Below are positions 17,170 through 25,575 of a stretch of 64,000 nucleotides of DNA, piece after piece. The translations under genes and the position numbers were made by a program. The notes under the pieces were generated by a model, which ran no database searches, was not told where the DNA came from, and was given only the letters and a program-made list of their open reading frames with translations. Every line of letters starts with the position of its first letter. The stretch's first letter is position 1. The stretch is from NCBI GenBank assembly GCA_004340125.1, contig SLUK01000001.1, forward strand, positions 62,001-126,000. The letters run 5' to 3'. Origin of the DNA: Harryflintia acetispora. Its GTDB lineage: Bacteria > Bacillota > Clostridia > Oscillospirales > Ruminococcaceae.

Positions 17170-18090
17170 TTAATCCTGAAGTTTTATTCTCGGGTCGATC
17201 AGCGCATAGGCCACGTCGACCAGGAAGACCATCACCACATAGAGCGCGGCGAAGAACAGGGTGGTTCCCATGATAACGGTGTAATCGCGGTTGTTGATGC
17301 TTTCCACGAAGTATTTTCCCATCCCGGGCACGGCGAAAATTTTCTCCACCACGAACGAGCCGGTGATGATCGCGGCAAAGGTGGAGCCGAGATAGGTCAC
17401 CACCGGGATCAGTGCATTTTTGAGTGCGTGGCGAAAGACGATCCTCCCCCGTGGCAGACCGTTGGCCCTGGCCGTGCGGATATAGTCCATGCTGGTCACG
17501 TCCAGCATGGACGAGCGGGTGAGACGGGTGACAAAGGCCATCGAGAAGCCGCCCAGCGCCAGCACCGGGCCGATATAGGAGCGCCAGCCATAGAGGCCCC
17601 CCGGCGGCAGCCAGCCCAGCCGTTCGCCGAAGACATAGAGGATAAAGGAGCCGATCACAAAGCTGGGCACCGCGATCCCCAGCGTGGTCAGGAAAGAGAT
17701 CAGGTAGTCCGGCCACCGGCCCCTTTTCAGCGCCGCGAGCACCCCGAGCGGGATCCCGATGACGATCACCAGCAGGATCGCCCAAAAGCCCAGGGCGGCC
17801 GAGACCGGGAAGGCGTTCCTGATCATGTCGTTGACCCGCACTCCGAGCATTTGGATCGAGGTGCCGAGGTCCAGATGGAGCAGGTCTCCCATGTAGTCGA
17901 GGTACTGCTGCCAGAGCGGGGCATCCATATTATATTTTTCCCGCAGCAGCGCCTCGATTTCAGGCGAGAGGGTCCGCTCGCGGGTGAACGGGCTGCCGGG
18001 TATGAAGCGAAGCAGGAAAAAAACCGCCGTCGCCAATAAAAACAAGGTCAGCAGCATGGACAGCAGGCGTTTTAGTATATATCGAAGCAT
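17170..18090 (-). CDS. oppB: Oligopeptide ABC transporter permease OppB
   Basis: 306 aa. It starts MLRYILKRLLSMLLTLFLL, typical for OppB, with an EAA loop (YIRTARANGLPRGRIVFRHALKNA) and six predicted helices. First gene of oppB-C-D-F-A. The Shine-Dalgarno GGAGGG is 8 nt from ATG 18090. Confidence 0.95.
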   Translation of the reverse strand: MLRYILKRLLSMLLTLFLLATAVFFLLRFIPGSPFTRERTLSPEIEALLREKYNMDAPLWQQYLDYMGDLLHLDLGTSIQMLGVRVNDMIRNAFPVSAALGFWAILLVIVIGIPLGVLAALKRGRWPDYLISFLTTLGIAVPSFVIGSFILYVFGERLGWLPPGGLYGWRSYIGPVLALGGFSMAFVTRLTRSSMLDVTSMDYIRTARANGLPRGRIVFRHALKNALIPVVTYLGSTFAAIITGSFVVEKIFAVPGMGKYFVESINNRDYTVIMGTTLFFAALYVVMVFLVDVAYALIDPRIKLQD

Positions 18091-18238
18091 ATCGTTTTCC
18101 CTCCATGGGAGTTATTTTTGACCTGCAGGGGCCCAAATAAACCACTTCGCTCAAAACCCTGAAAAAATGAGGGCAAAAGTGCCATTTCCTTCCTGAACCT
18201 GCCTGGGATGTCCGGACGCAATATGAATCAATTGCATG

Positions 18239-18276
18239 GAAGAAGGCATGCTGTAAAACTACAGCATGCCTTCTTC
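18239..18276. terminator. Hairpin upstream of opp operon
   Basis: A perfect 16-bp stem (GAAGAAGGCATGCTGT and its complement) with a 6-nt loop. It lacks a clear T run on either side, so it may be a read-through barrier after the NPxTG array rather than a classical terminator. Confidence 0.5.
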
Positions 18277-18290
18277 ATTTCTATAACGAA

Positions 18291-18320
18291 AAACCCGGCC
18301 CTGGAGAGTGGGCCGGGTTT
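18291..18320 (-). terminator. Terminator of NPxTG gene A
   Basis: An 11-bp stem AAACCCGGCCC/GGGCCGGGTTT with T run on the minus strand. An identical copy ends gene B at 19803-19832. Confidence 0.88.
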
Positions 18321-18358
18321 ATCATTTAGTTAGCTTGTAATCTTAATCTTTCGATTAA

Positions 18359-19510
18359 TTACTTGGAAGCCTTCTTGAACGCAACAGCGCCAGCAGCGAC
18401 CAGGGAGACTACAGCCATAGCAGCGGCAGCGCCGACCATGTCGTTAGCGCCGGTGCCCGGGTTGGTCTTGTCGCCATCGGTGGGCTCTTCGGTCTCTTCG
18501 TCAGAAGAGGTCTCGCCGTCCTTGGAGATGGTGCCTTCCTCGTACTCTTCCTCAGCCACGATGTAGGTGCCGAGAACCTTGGTCTCGAACGCCCAACCGT
18601 CGCTATCGTACTCAGCGTCAACCTTAGTCACGTCGCCGGTCTTCTTGTTGTACTCGTAGAGCACAGAGCCGGAGTCAGCGTCGATCACAACTTTGACCTT
18701 GGAAGCGAACTTCGGGTTGGCAATGAAATCATAGCAGTCAACGTCAACGTCGCCGAAGAAATCAACGATCTCATCGATGTCGTCGTCAACCAGTCTCATG
18801 TTCTCATAGTCGGTGCCGTAGTTGCCCTTGAAGTACACGTCAACATAGTCGTTGGCGCGAATTCTGGACTCGTCGCCGATCACTTCGTCGAAGTTGTAAA
18901 CAACACCGTTGGTCTTGCTGTTGGTGTAATTGGTGTCTTCCTCGAAGTCCTGGAGACGGGAGTAAGCAACAGCCTCGTCATGACGGACGGTGATGGTGAT
19001 GTCCTTGTCATTGTTCACGCTCTTGGACAGAACCTCACCAGCCGAGCTAAGATCAGCAGAACCGATGGTGATGTCGAGCTCAACCTCATAGTCATCAAAC
19101 TCGAAGTCACGCAGACCGGCATTGCCCTTCAGGGTCAGAACCGGGGCGTCATAGCGCTTGCCAGTAACGGGATCAGTATAGTTGAAGCCGTCGTTCTTCT
19201 TGACAGAAGCAGTGACATTCTTGGTGTTGACGTGAGCCTTGATGTCGCTGATTCTCAGAGTGCCATCCGGCTCGATCACGATCTCGGCCTTGTTACCAGC
19301 GGTATCCTCGTCGGTTCCGGCATCGTCGGGACCATAGGTCACGAGGTACGGAGCGCCAGTCTCATACTCGTCGTTGTCAGAAGACATGTCGACGATGAGG
19401 GAATAGGCATAGCTGCCCTTGGAAGTCTTTTTGATGTTACCAGCAAACGCAACAGAAGCGGTGCCGAGAACCATCGCAGCAGCAAGCACTGAAGCCAGTA
19501 CTTTTTTCAT
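18359..19510 (-). CDS. NPxTG-anchored surface protein, paralog A
   Basis: 383 aa. Signal peptide (about 1-23, ending VAFAG), an acidic beta-rich body without a recognised domain, a Glu/Thr/Ser spacer, then the C-terminal sorting-type signal NPGTG, a hydrophobic segment and the basic tail KKASK. NPxTG signals are used by sortase-anchored clostridial proteins. It is closest to paralog B; shared strings include RIRANDYVDVYFKGNYGTDY and DVDVDCYDF. No sortase is in the window. Codon use is notably regular, as for an abundantly made protein. Function unknown. Confidence 0.85.
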   Translation of the reverse strand: MKKVLASVLAAAMVLGTASVAFAGNIKKTSKGSYAYSLIVDMSSDNDEYETGAPYLVTYGPDDAGTDEDTAGNKAEIVIEPDGTLRISDIKAHVNTKNVTASVKKNDGFNYTDPVTGKRYDAPVLTLKGNAGLRDFEFDDYEVELDITIGSADLSSAGEVLSKSVNNDKDITITVRHDEAVAYSRLQDFEEDTNYTNSKTNGVVYNFDEVIGDESRIRANDYVDVYFKGNYGTDYENMRLVDDDIDEIVDFFGDVDVDCYDFIANPKFASKVKVVIDADSGSVLYEYNKKTGDVTKVDAEYDSDGWAFETKVLGTYIVAEEEYEEGTISKDGETSSDEETEEPTDGDKTNPGTGANDMVGAAAAMAVVSLVAAGAVAFKKASK

Positions 19511-19590
19511 TGGAATTTCCTCCTCTTAATTGTTACTTTAAAATCGCTAAGTCAAGGGCGGCTCTCCATTCCTGCCCTTGCCATGACCCT

Positions 19591-19619
19591 AGTATAACCG
19601 ATGGAGGAATAAATTGCAA
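19591..19619 (-). promoter_or_regulatory. Promoter of NPxTG gene A
   Basis: Minus strand TTGCAA (19619-19614), 17 bp, TATACT (19596-19591). Same hexamers and spacing precede genes B and C. AT-rich sequence with T/A runs lies upstream. Confidence 0.75.
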
Positions 19620-19800
19620 TAGGTTTTTGAAATTTTTTTGTAATTATTTTGTTACCCATTTCCTTGCTGGATTTCTCCGCATAAACATGCCGTTTTCCAA
19701 GGATATTATCCAGCATTTTTTCTATCCATTCCTGTTTTATTTTCGTTTTGCGTAACAAAATTATCCATAGATTACAAAGACGCATCTGCCTTGCACGACG
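19620..19800. other. AT-rich intergenic stretch with inverted GTAACAAAAT pair
   Basis: No gene is seen. ATTTTGTTAC at 19646-19655 and its exact complement GTAACAAAAT at 19752-19761 face each other about 100 bp apart upstream of the gene A promoter. Related boxes occur upstream of gene B. They may be regulator sites. Confidence 0.35.
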
Positions 19801-19802
19801 AA

Positions 19803-19832
19803 AAACCCGGCCCTGGAGAGTGGGCCGGGTTT
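19803..19832 (-). terminator. Terminator of NPxTG gene B
   Basis: Identical to the gene A terminator, including the loop TGGAGAGT and the ACGAAAAA flank, showing that the duplication included the 3' end. Confidence 0.88.
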
Positions 19833-19871
19833 GATTCGTTTTAAACCGTTCTGATTACCAGAGATCGATTC

Positions 19872-21041
19872 TTATTTGGAAGCCTTCTTGAGGGAGATCG
19901 CGCCAGCAGCGACCAGGGAGACGACCGCCATGGCAGCGGCAGCGCCGACCATGTCGTTGGCACCGGTGCCGGGGTTCTGCTTGTCGCTGTCGGTGGGCTC
20001 CTTCTCATCCTCGGAAGAGGAGGACTCGTCCTTGGACACATTGCCTTCCTCGTACTCCTCCTCAGCCACGATGTAGGTGCCGAGGGTCTTGGTCTCGAAC
20101 GCCCAGCCATTGCTCTCGTACTCAGCGTCGACACGGGTCACATCGCCGGTCTTCTTGTTGTACTCGTAGAGCACAGAGCTCTCGTCGGCGTCGATGACAA
20201 CCTTGACGTTGGAAGCGAATTTCGGGGTAGCGACGAAGTCATAGCAGTCAACATCGACGTCGCCGAAGAACTCAACGATCTCGGAGATATCGTCGTCAAC
20301 CAGTCTCATGTTCTCGTAGTCGGTACCGTAGTTGCCCTTGAAGTACACGTCGACATAGTCGTTGGCACGGATTCTGGACTCCTCGCCGATGACCTCGTCG
20401 AAGTTGTAGACAACGCCGTTGTTCTTGTTGTTGGTGTAGTTGGTGTCCTCCTGGAACTCCTGAATGCGGGAGTAAGCGGCAGCCTCGTCGTGACGGACGG
20501 TGACGGTGATGTCCTTCTCGTTCTCAACGCCCTTGACCAGCTTCTTGGAGGTCTGATCAAATTTCGCGTCGCCGATGGTGATGTCCAGCTCAACCTCGTA
20601 GTCCTCGAACTCGAAGTTGCGCACGCCGGCGTTGCCCTTCAGGGTCAGGACCGGAGCGTTGTACTGCTTGTTGTTGTCGTTGACATCCTTGTACTCGATA
20701 CCGTCGTTCTTCTTGACAGAAGCGGTCACGTTTCTGGTGTTGACGTGAGCCTTGATATCGGAGATTCTCTGATACACATTGTTGACAGCGTCAGCGTAGG
20801 GCTCGATCACGATCTCAGCCTTATTACCGGCGGTGTCCTCATCGGTGCCCGCGTTGTCGGGACCGTAGGTCACCAGGAACGGCGCGCCGTCCTCGAAAGT
20901 GGAATTGTCGTCGTCCTTGCTGACGGTCAGGGAGTACCCGTGGGTGCTACCGGACTTTTTCTGGATGGTGCCCGCGAAGGCAATCGAAGCCGTACCCATA
21001 ATCATGGTGGCGGCCAGTACTGTAGAAAGTACTTTCTTCAT
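19872..21041 (-). CDS. NPxTG-anchored surface protein, paralog B
   Basis: 389 aa. Signal peptide (ending IAFAG), body highly similar to paralog A, spacer EEYEEG...SSSSEDEKEPTDS, then NPGTGAND, hydrophobic helix and basic KKASK end. The start has a GAGGAGGAA Shine-Dalgarno. The leader, promoter and terminator also match gene A, so A and B are a recent tandem duplication. Function unknown; presumably displayed on the cell wall. Confidence 0.85.
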   Translation of the reverse strand: MKKVLSTVLAATMIMGTASIAFAGTIQKKSGSTHGYSLTVSKDDDNSTFEDGAPFLVTYGPDNAGTDEDTAGNKAEIVIEPYADAVNNVYQRISDIKAHVNTRNVTASVKKNDGIEYKDVNDNNKQYNAPVLTLKGNAGVRNFEFEDYEVELDITIGDAKFDQTSKKLVKGVENEKDITVTVRHDEAAAYSRIQEFQEDTNYTNNKNNGVVYNFDEVIGEESRIRANDYVDVYFKGNYGTDYENMRLVDDDISEIVEFFGDVDVDCYDFVATPKFASNVKVVIDADESSVLYEYNKKTGDVTRVDAEYESNGWAFETKTLGTYIVAEEEYEEGNVSKDESSSSEDEKEPTDSDKQNPGTGANDMVGAAAAMAVVSLVAAGAISLKKASK

Positions 21042-21124
21042 TGGAATTTCCTCCTCTTAAGGTTTTACTTTAAAATCAATCTCGGTTCGGGTGGCTCTCC
21101 ATTTCCTACCCTTGCCGTGACTAT

Positions 21125-21153
21125 AGTATAGCGTATCTGGTTTCAAATTGCAA
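21125..21153 (-). promoter_or_regulatory. Promoter of NPxTG gene B
   Basis: Minus strand TTGCAA (21153-21148), 17 bp, TATACT (21130-21125), as for gene A. Confidence 0.75.
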
Positions 21154-21426
21154 GAGGTTTTGATACTTTTTTGTAATTAATTTGTTACCGTTTATTTTTG
21201 CTTATAATCCGCATAATTAAGCCGTTTATCCGCAATGTTTTCTTTTTATATGCCATAGGAATATTCTGGTTTTTTTGGAATTTTGGTTACAAAAACTCTA
21301 AAAAATTACAATTTGTAACCTGCGATGCGCTAGAAATCCCGCCGCTTTATCCAGGGACAATCGGATATCGATTCTTATGGCCGTCCCACTGGCACATCCA
21401 CTTTTATTGCTGCGCCCCACAATAAA
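21154..21426. other. AT-rich intergenic stretch between NPxTG genes B and C
   Basis: No gene is supported. Boxes AATTTGTTAC (21179-21188) and an inverted pair GGTTACAAA/TTTGTAACC (21285-21293 and 21312-21320) resemble the boxes upstream of gene A. Confidence 0.35.
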
Positions 21427-21452
21427 AAACCACCGGCATATGCCGGTGGTTT
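21427..21452 (-). terminator. Terminator of NPxTG gene C
   Basis: AAACCACCGGCA pairs with TGCCGGTGGTTT; T run on the minus strand. The stem differs from the A/B terminator. Confidence 0.88.
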
Positions 21453-21473
21453 CATGATTGTCTATTCTTGCGC

Positions 21474-22613
21474 TCAGCTGCGGCGGCGCTTGCGGTAGTT
21501 ATGGTAGAAGAGCAACCCGGCCACCACGATCACCGAAATCACCAGCAGCACCGAGGCCACGCCCATATAGTCGTTGGAGCCGGTGGACGGGTTTTGGATC
21601 TTGTTGGCGTTATCGGCATCGCCGGAGGGCGGAATCTTCTCTGTCTCTTCTTCGCTGCTGCTCGAGTCGGAATTCAGATCGTCCGGACCCTTATATTCCT
21701 CGTCCGCCACAAAGTAGGTGCCAAGCTGGCGGGTGGAGAAATACCACTGCCCATTGTCGTAGCCGGCGTTGATCTCAGAAACCTTATTGTTTTTGAACTC
21801 ATATAAATAGGTGTCGGGGTCCGCCTCGATCGCGACCTGCACCTTGGAGCCCGGCCGGGGTGAGCCAAGGAATTTATAATAGTTCACGTTGGTATTGAAG
21901 TAGAAATCGTCCACCCGGCTGATCGCATCGGTGGAAATCCCCAAGTTGACCAGCTCGTCGTCGCCGTAGTCGCCGCGGAAGTAGACGTCTACGTCGTCGC
22001 TGCAGCGGATGCGCACCGTCTCGTCGATGTCCTCGATAAACTTAAAGACGCAGCCCTTCTTCTCCGAGATGGTATAGTTGGTATCGTCCTCCACCTCGCA
22101 GATGCGGGAGTAGGCAATCGCCTCGTCGCCGTAGATGGTGATGGTGACGTCCTCTACATTATAAGTGCGTCCGTCCGCGACGTTGTAGTCGCCGATCTCG
22201 AGGTCGATCTCCACCTCGTAGTCCTCCCAGTCGAGGTCCCGCACACCGGCGTTGCCCTTGATGGTGACGACCGGCGGGTTCGGGCTCATGCCGTCGTAGA
22301 TCTTGGAGGATACCTTGACGTTTTTGGAATTGGCATGGGTGCTGATTTTGGTGATCCGCTGGCCGCTGGCCGGCTCGATCTCGATCTTCACCTTGCTCGC
22401 CGCGTTCTCCTCGTCGGTGGCAGCCCCGTTGTCCGGCCCATAGGTGACCAGATAGGGCGCGCCGCTGCGGTATTCGGCATTGTCATCCCGGCTGCTGACA
22501 ATCAGCGAGAAACCGGAAATATGGTTGCTGCGCTCGATGTCCGCCGCAAATCCGACCGTAGCCAAGCCGAGGGCCATTGCCGCCGCCAGCAGGATTGATA
22601 ACGTCTTTTTCAT
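21474..22613 (-). CDS. NPxTG-anchored surface protein, paralog C
   Basis: 379 aa. Signal peptide (ending VGFAA), body diverged from A, B and D but collinear (for example NAGVRDLDWEDYEVEIDL, RIRCSDDVDVYFRGDYG and LGTYFVADEEY), a Ser/Glu-rich spacer, then NPSTGSNDY, membrane segment and strongly basic YRKRRRS end. Same TTGCAA-17-TATACT promoter as A and B but a different terminator, so it is an older copy. Function unknown. Confidence 0.83.
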   Translation of the reverse strand: MKKTLSILLAAAMALGLATVGFAADIERSNHISGFSLIVSSRDDNAEYRSGAPYLVTYGPDNGAATDEENAASKVKIEIEPASGQRITKISTHANSKNVKVSSKIYDGMSPNPPVVTIKGNAGVRDLDWEDYEVEIDLEIGDYNVADGRTYNVEDVTITIYGDEAIAYSRICEVEDDTNYTISEKKGCVFKFIEDIDETVRIRCSDDVDVYFRGDYGDDELVNLGISTDAISRVDDFYFNTNVNYYKFLGSPRPGSKVQVAIEADPDTYLYEFKNNKVSEINAGYDNGQWYFSTRQLGTYFVADEEYKGPDDLNSDSSSSEEETEKIPPSGDADNANKIQNPSTGSNDYMGVASVLLVISVIVVAGLLFYHNYRKRRRS

Positions 22614-22672
22614 ATGTCTCCTCCCCCTTCGGACCCTTTTAAGCTCCTCACAAGGTACAATATTCTATTTAT

Positions 22673-22701
22673 AGTATATCCGCAGTTGACAAATTTTGCA
22701 A
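22673..22701 (-). promoter_or_regulatory. Promoter of NPxTG gene C
   Basis: Minus strand TTGCAA (22701-22696), 17 bp, TATACT (22678-22673). Confidence 0.7.
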
Positions 22702-22930
22702 GGAAAATAATGGTTTTGTGCGCTCGCAAGCCAGGCGGACGGCGACCCGCTTTGGCGCTCTCCACCAGCAATTGGGCTTCCGTTTCAGGCCCGTCCACAG
22801 AATATGGTGGAAGCGGCAAAAAAATGACAAGTTGGTGACAAAATCGGCGTATCCGCGCAGAAGAAGGGCCGCAGCTTTACTGCGGCCCTTCTTCAAAAAA
22901 CAGTGTATGAACCTGTCTGAGGGGGTAGGT
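22702..22930. other. Intergenic stretch between NPxTG genes C and D
   Basis: No gene is supported. A perfect 15-bp hairpin at 22860-22894 (GAAGAAGGGCCGCAG and complement) lies after gene D but lacks a T run on the minus strand. Confidence 0.5.
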
Positions 22931-24013
22931 TCAGCGCGCGGCCTTGCGGTAAGCAGCCAGCCCGGCGGCGCAGAGGGAGCCAATGCCCAACAGGACGGCC
23001 AGGGCCGGGCTGCCGGCGGCGCCGGTGCCGGGGTTCGTCTTCTCGGAATCGCTCACCGAATCGACATCGTCGTACTCGGTGTCATCCGTGCTGTCCTCAT
23101 CGGCAGTGGAAGTGGAGAGCATGGACTCGTCGATCTCCTCGTCGGTCACGATGTAGGTGCCCAGCGTCTTGGTCTCGAAGATCCAGTTGCCGTCATACTC
23201 GGCGTCGACCAGGGTCAGATCGCCGGTCTTCTTATTATATTCGTAAATATAGGCCTCGGTGCCCGCCTGGATCTCGACCTCGACCGCGGTCGCAAATTTC
23301 GGGCTGGCGATAAAGTCATAGTAATCGACATAGAGATCGCTCAGCGCCTTGTCGATTTCGCTGATCGAGTCGGTCACCACCCGCAGGTTCTCATAGTCGG
23401 TGCCGTAATTGCCGTTAAAGTAGAGATCGATGTCGTCGTCCACCCGGATGCGGGTTTCCTCGTCGATATACTCGTCAAACTCGAAAATGCATCCCAGCGA
23501 CTTGGTAATGGTGTAGGTTTCATCGCTCTCCACCTCGCGGGAGGGGGAATAGGCGGTCAGCTCCTCGCCATAGATGGTGATGGTCACATCGTATTCATCC
23601 CCCGTGGCGTCGTCCTCCAGAGTGATATCCAGGTCGAGCTCGTAATCCTCCAGCTCGAATACCCGCACGCCCGCCTTACCCTTGATGGTGAGCACGCCGG
23701 GGTCGCTGACCGTACCGTCGTTCTTCTTGTAGCTCGCCGAGATGTTGCTGGTGTTCACCGAAACGTCCACGTCGGTGATTTCATACCCGCTCTCGGGAAT
23801 GATTGCGATCTCCGCTTCCTTCATGCTGTCGGTACCGTAGGTATAGATTTCCGGCGCGCCGTCCGAGTACTCCGCATTGTCATCCCCCGGGCCCACGGTC
23901 AGGGAATAGCCCGAGACGCTGGAGCTGCTCTTGCTGATAGACGCGGCCGAAGCGCTCAGTACGCTGCCCAACAGCAGGCATCCGGCCAATAAGGTTGCCA
24001 TTACTTTTTTCAT
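22931..24013 (-). CDS. NPxTG-anchored surface protein, paralog D
   Basis: 360 aa from ATG 24013 (AGGAGG in the leader); the open frame runs further upstream into repeat sequence and is not coding there. Signal peptide ending LSASAAS; body with FELEDYELDLDITLEDD, DDDIDLYFNGNYGTDYENL and YEYNKKTGDLTLVDAEYDG shared with A/B; Asp/Ser-rich spacer; NPGTGAAG, hydrophobic stretch, AYRKAAR. The 5' leader (TTTAAA...AGAGGAGGAA) resembles those of A and B. First gene of the four-copy array on the minus strand. Confidence 0.84.
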   Translation of the reverse strand: MKKVMATLLAGCLLLGSVLSASAASISKSSSSVSGYSLTVGPGDDNAEYSDGAPEIYTYGTDSMKEAEIAIIPESGYEITDVDVSVNTSNISASYKKNDGTVSDPGVLTIKGKAGVRVFELEDYELDLDITLEDDATGDEYDVTITIYGEELTAYSPSREVESDETYTITKSLGCIFEFDEYIDEETRIRVDDDIDLYFNGNYGTDYENLRVVTDSISEIDKALSDLYVDYYDFIASPKFATAVEVEIQAGTEAYIYEYNKKTGDLTLVDAEYDGNWIFETKTLGTYIVTDEEIDESMLSTSTADEDSTDDTEYDDVDSVSDSEKTNPGTGAAGSPALAVLLGIGSLCAAGLAAYRKAAR

Positions 24014-24154
24014 TGTGGAGATTCCTCCTCTTTCTTCTTTAAAATCATTTTCCGGCGGGGAGAGGTTTGGGACTCTCCCGAATCCATTTCCAGGATACCC
24101 GGGGAACGTGACCGTTTCGTGTTCTTGCGCTGAAAGAAACGAGGAAAATAAATG

Positions 24155-24411
24155 AAAAAATGTAGCGAGCCGCCACTCCCGATACGAGGCGGCGGCAGGC
24201 TGCCGCTCCCAATTCGCGAAAGGACTAGCGTGCGAGGCGGCAATATTCAGCCCGCGTCCTGAATAAGAGGGTTCCAAGGGGGCGACGCCCTCTTGGCGGG
24301 TGCGGGCAGAGCCCGCGACCTTCAGCGCCAGCGAAGCGCGGGGAGGGGAGGCAAACCTTCCAGTGGAAGGTTTGACGGGGAACCCCCAAGAGGGGGTTCC
24401 CTCAAAAACGA
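24155..24411. repeat. Dispersed mosaic repeat, copy R1
   Basis: Blocks in order: a GCGGCAGGCTGCCGC/AATTCGCGAAAGGACTAG block; a CAGCCCGCGTCCTGAAT block; GGGTTCCAAGGGGGC ... CGGGTGCGGGCAGAGCCCG; GCGCCAGCGAAGCGCGGGGA; an ACCTTCCAGTGGAAGGT palindrome; and GGGGAACCCCCAAGAGGGGG. The same blocks recur at 25.2-25.6, 53.7-54.0, 54.7-55.1 and 57.4-57.6 kb, sometimes inverted. No reading frame here looks real. Confidence 0.75.
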
Positions 24412-24468
24412 TCTCTTCAAACAACGGAAAAGTTCAGCCGCTGCGGGAGCTCCCGCAGCGGCTGACTG

Positions 24469-24771
24469 CTAATTGTCGAACATTCCTACTCCCATAATAG
24501 GGCTTTGCTCTTCGAACACCTCGATTGCCATACGCATACCGATCTTAAATCCACAAATGAAATCGTCGATGCCGTTGAGCCCGTCTGTTTCATTGTGCTG
24601 GACGGCGTATTCCTCCAGGAGCCGGGACTGCTCCGGGGAAAGAAGGGCCTCCAGTTCGTCTCGTTTTTCGCCCAGGACGTGTATAGACTCGGCGTAGGGG
24701 GAGCCGGGGCTGAATTTCCTGGCCAAGGGGTTGAGGTCTCCGTTTGCAAAGTGCTCCAATATACTTTTCAT
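24469..24771 (-). CDS. Small DUF6809-like protein
   Basis: 100 aa. It reads KSILEHFANGDLNP, then a helical Glu-rich middle (DELEALLSPEQSRLLEEYA) and FICGFKIGMRMAIEVFE, the pattern of small Firmicute proteins of the DUF6809 type. Function unknown. It sits between repeat copies with a ribbon-helix-helix gene, in a patch of small accessory-looking genes. Confidence 0.65.
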   Translation of the reverse strand: MKSILEHFANGDLNPLARKFSPGSPYAESIHVLGEKRDELEALLSPEQSRLLEEYAVQHNETDGLNGIDDFICGFKIGMRMAIEVFEEQSPIMGVGMFDN

Positions 24772-24900
24772 AATTCTACTCCTTTCAGCACACGCCCCTT
24801 GAAAGAAGAAATTACGTATGGTAAAATATTTACGCAGTTTTCCTTTCGGAGGCTGTGTGCGGGGGAAGCGGTGTTCCTTGTGAGGGGTGTGCCGCTTCCT

Positions 24901-25062
24901 TCATTTTTTGAGGCTTTTGTAAACAAGATCAATCCCCTCACGAACAACGTCCGATTTTGTTGTGCTCAACGCCTCGGCAGATTCTTCAAGTTTCTTTATA
25001 CTTTCGTCGTCGAGTCGTACACGGAACATCGTCGATTTGGGGTTGTTCGTTGGACGCCCCAT
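24901..25062 (-). CDS. Ribbon-helix-helix DNA-binding protein (CopG/Arc-like)
   Basis: 53 aa from ATG 25062. MFRVRLDDESIKKLEESAEALSTTKSDVVREGIDLVYKSL fits a ribbon-helix-helix: one beta strand (FRVRL) and two helices. Such proteins are short transcription factors or antitoxins. No toxin gene is next to it. A strong Shine-Dalgarno (AAAGGAGG) lies about 29 nt upstream of this ATG, too far; the frame stays open through ISEQKK, so the true start could be a non-ATG codon (ATC) or an ancestral ATG may be lost. Confidence 0.7.
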   Translation of the reverse strand: MGRPTNNPKSTMFRVRLDDESIKKLEESAEALSTTKSDVVREGIDLVYKSLKK

Positions 25063-25195
25063 TTTTTTCTGTTCGCTGATATGATTCCCCTCCTTTCGTA
25101 GCGACAATAGTATTATATGATACGTAGCAACAAAAGTCAAGGTTTTTTTAAAAAATTTCCAGCGCGTGCAGAAAAATTTGCGCCCTCCACGAAAG

Positions 25196-25429
25196 TAGAG
25201 AGCGCGAATAGGCAGCGGCGACTCGCCGCCGCGAATAGGCAAGCGGCGCCCCGCCGCTTTGGGGGAACCCCTTGATAGGGTTCCCCCACGCAAAAACCTC
25301 CCACTGGGAGCTTTTTGCTCCCCTTCCTGATCTTTGGGAGGATTTGTAGCCGTGAGCGCCAGCAACCCAGGAAAGGTCGCGGGCTCCGCCCGCACCCGCC
25401 AAGGAGGCGTCGCCCCCTTGGAACCCCAT
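25196..25429. repeat. Dispersed mosaic repeat, copy R2 (first part)
   Basis: Contains GGGGGAACCCCTTGATAGGG, CTCCCACTGGGAG, and GCGGGCTCCGCCCGC...CCCCCTTGGAACCCC, the same blocks as R1 in the opposite sense. A second part follows at 25492-25575. Confidence 0.7.
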
Positions 25430-25444
25430 TATTTTATATCACAG

Positions 25445-25476
25445 AAAAACGCGGCGGAAGTATCCGCCGCGTTTTT
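25445..25476. terminator. Terminator of adhE, repeat-associated
   Basis: AAAAACGCGGCGGA pairs with TCCGCCGCGTTTTT; T runs on both strands. The same hairpin type (ACGCGGTGGA...) occurs in repeat copies at 53780-53810 and 55030-55062. Confidence 0.88.
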
Positions 25477-25491
25477 ATCTGTTTTTCGCCG

Positions 25492-25575
25492 CTCGCATTC
25501 AGGACGCGGGCTGAGCACTCCCGCTTTGCACGCTGATTCCTTCGCGTATTGGGAGCGGCAGCCTGCCGCCTGCCG
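25492..25575. repeat. Dispersed mosaic repeat, copy R2 (second part)
   Basis: CATTCAGGACGCGGGCTGAG...TCGCGTATTGGGAGCGGCAGCC ends exactly against the adhE stop codon. Matches blocks in R1, R3, R4 and R5. Confidence 0.7.

Noticed and set aside
18091..18238. Possible riboswitch or T-box in the oppB leader
   Set aside because: No T-box motif or known aptamer core could be recognised, only a plain leader.
18291..24420. Possible CRISPR array or prophage in the repeat-rich NPxTG region
   Set aside because: Repeats are whole-gene paralogs and unequal palindromic blocks, not short evenly spaced repeats; no cas, integrase or structural phage genes are present.
24014..24424. Upstream open extension of NPxTG gene D
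   Set aside because: The extension is the repeat copy R1 read in frame; the signal peptide and Shine-Dalgarno place the start at 24013.
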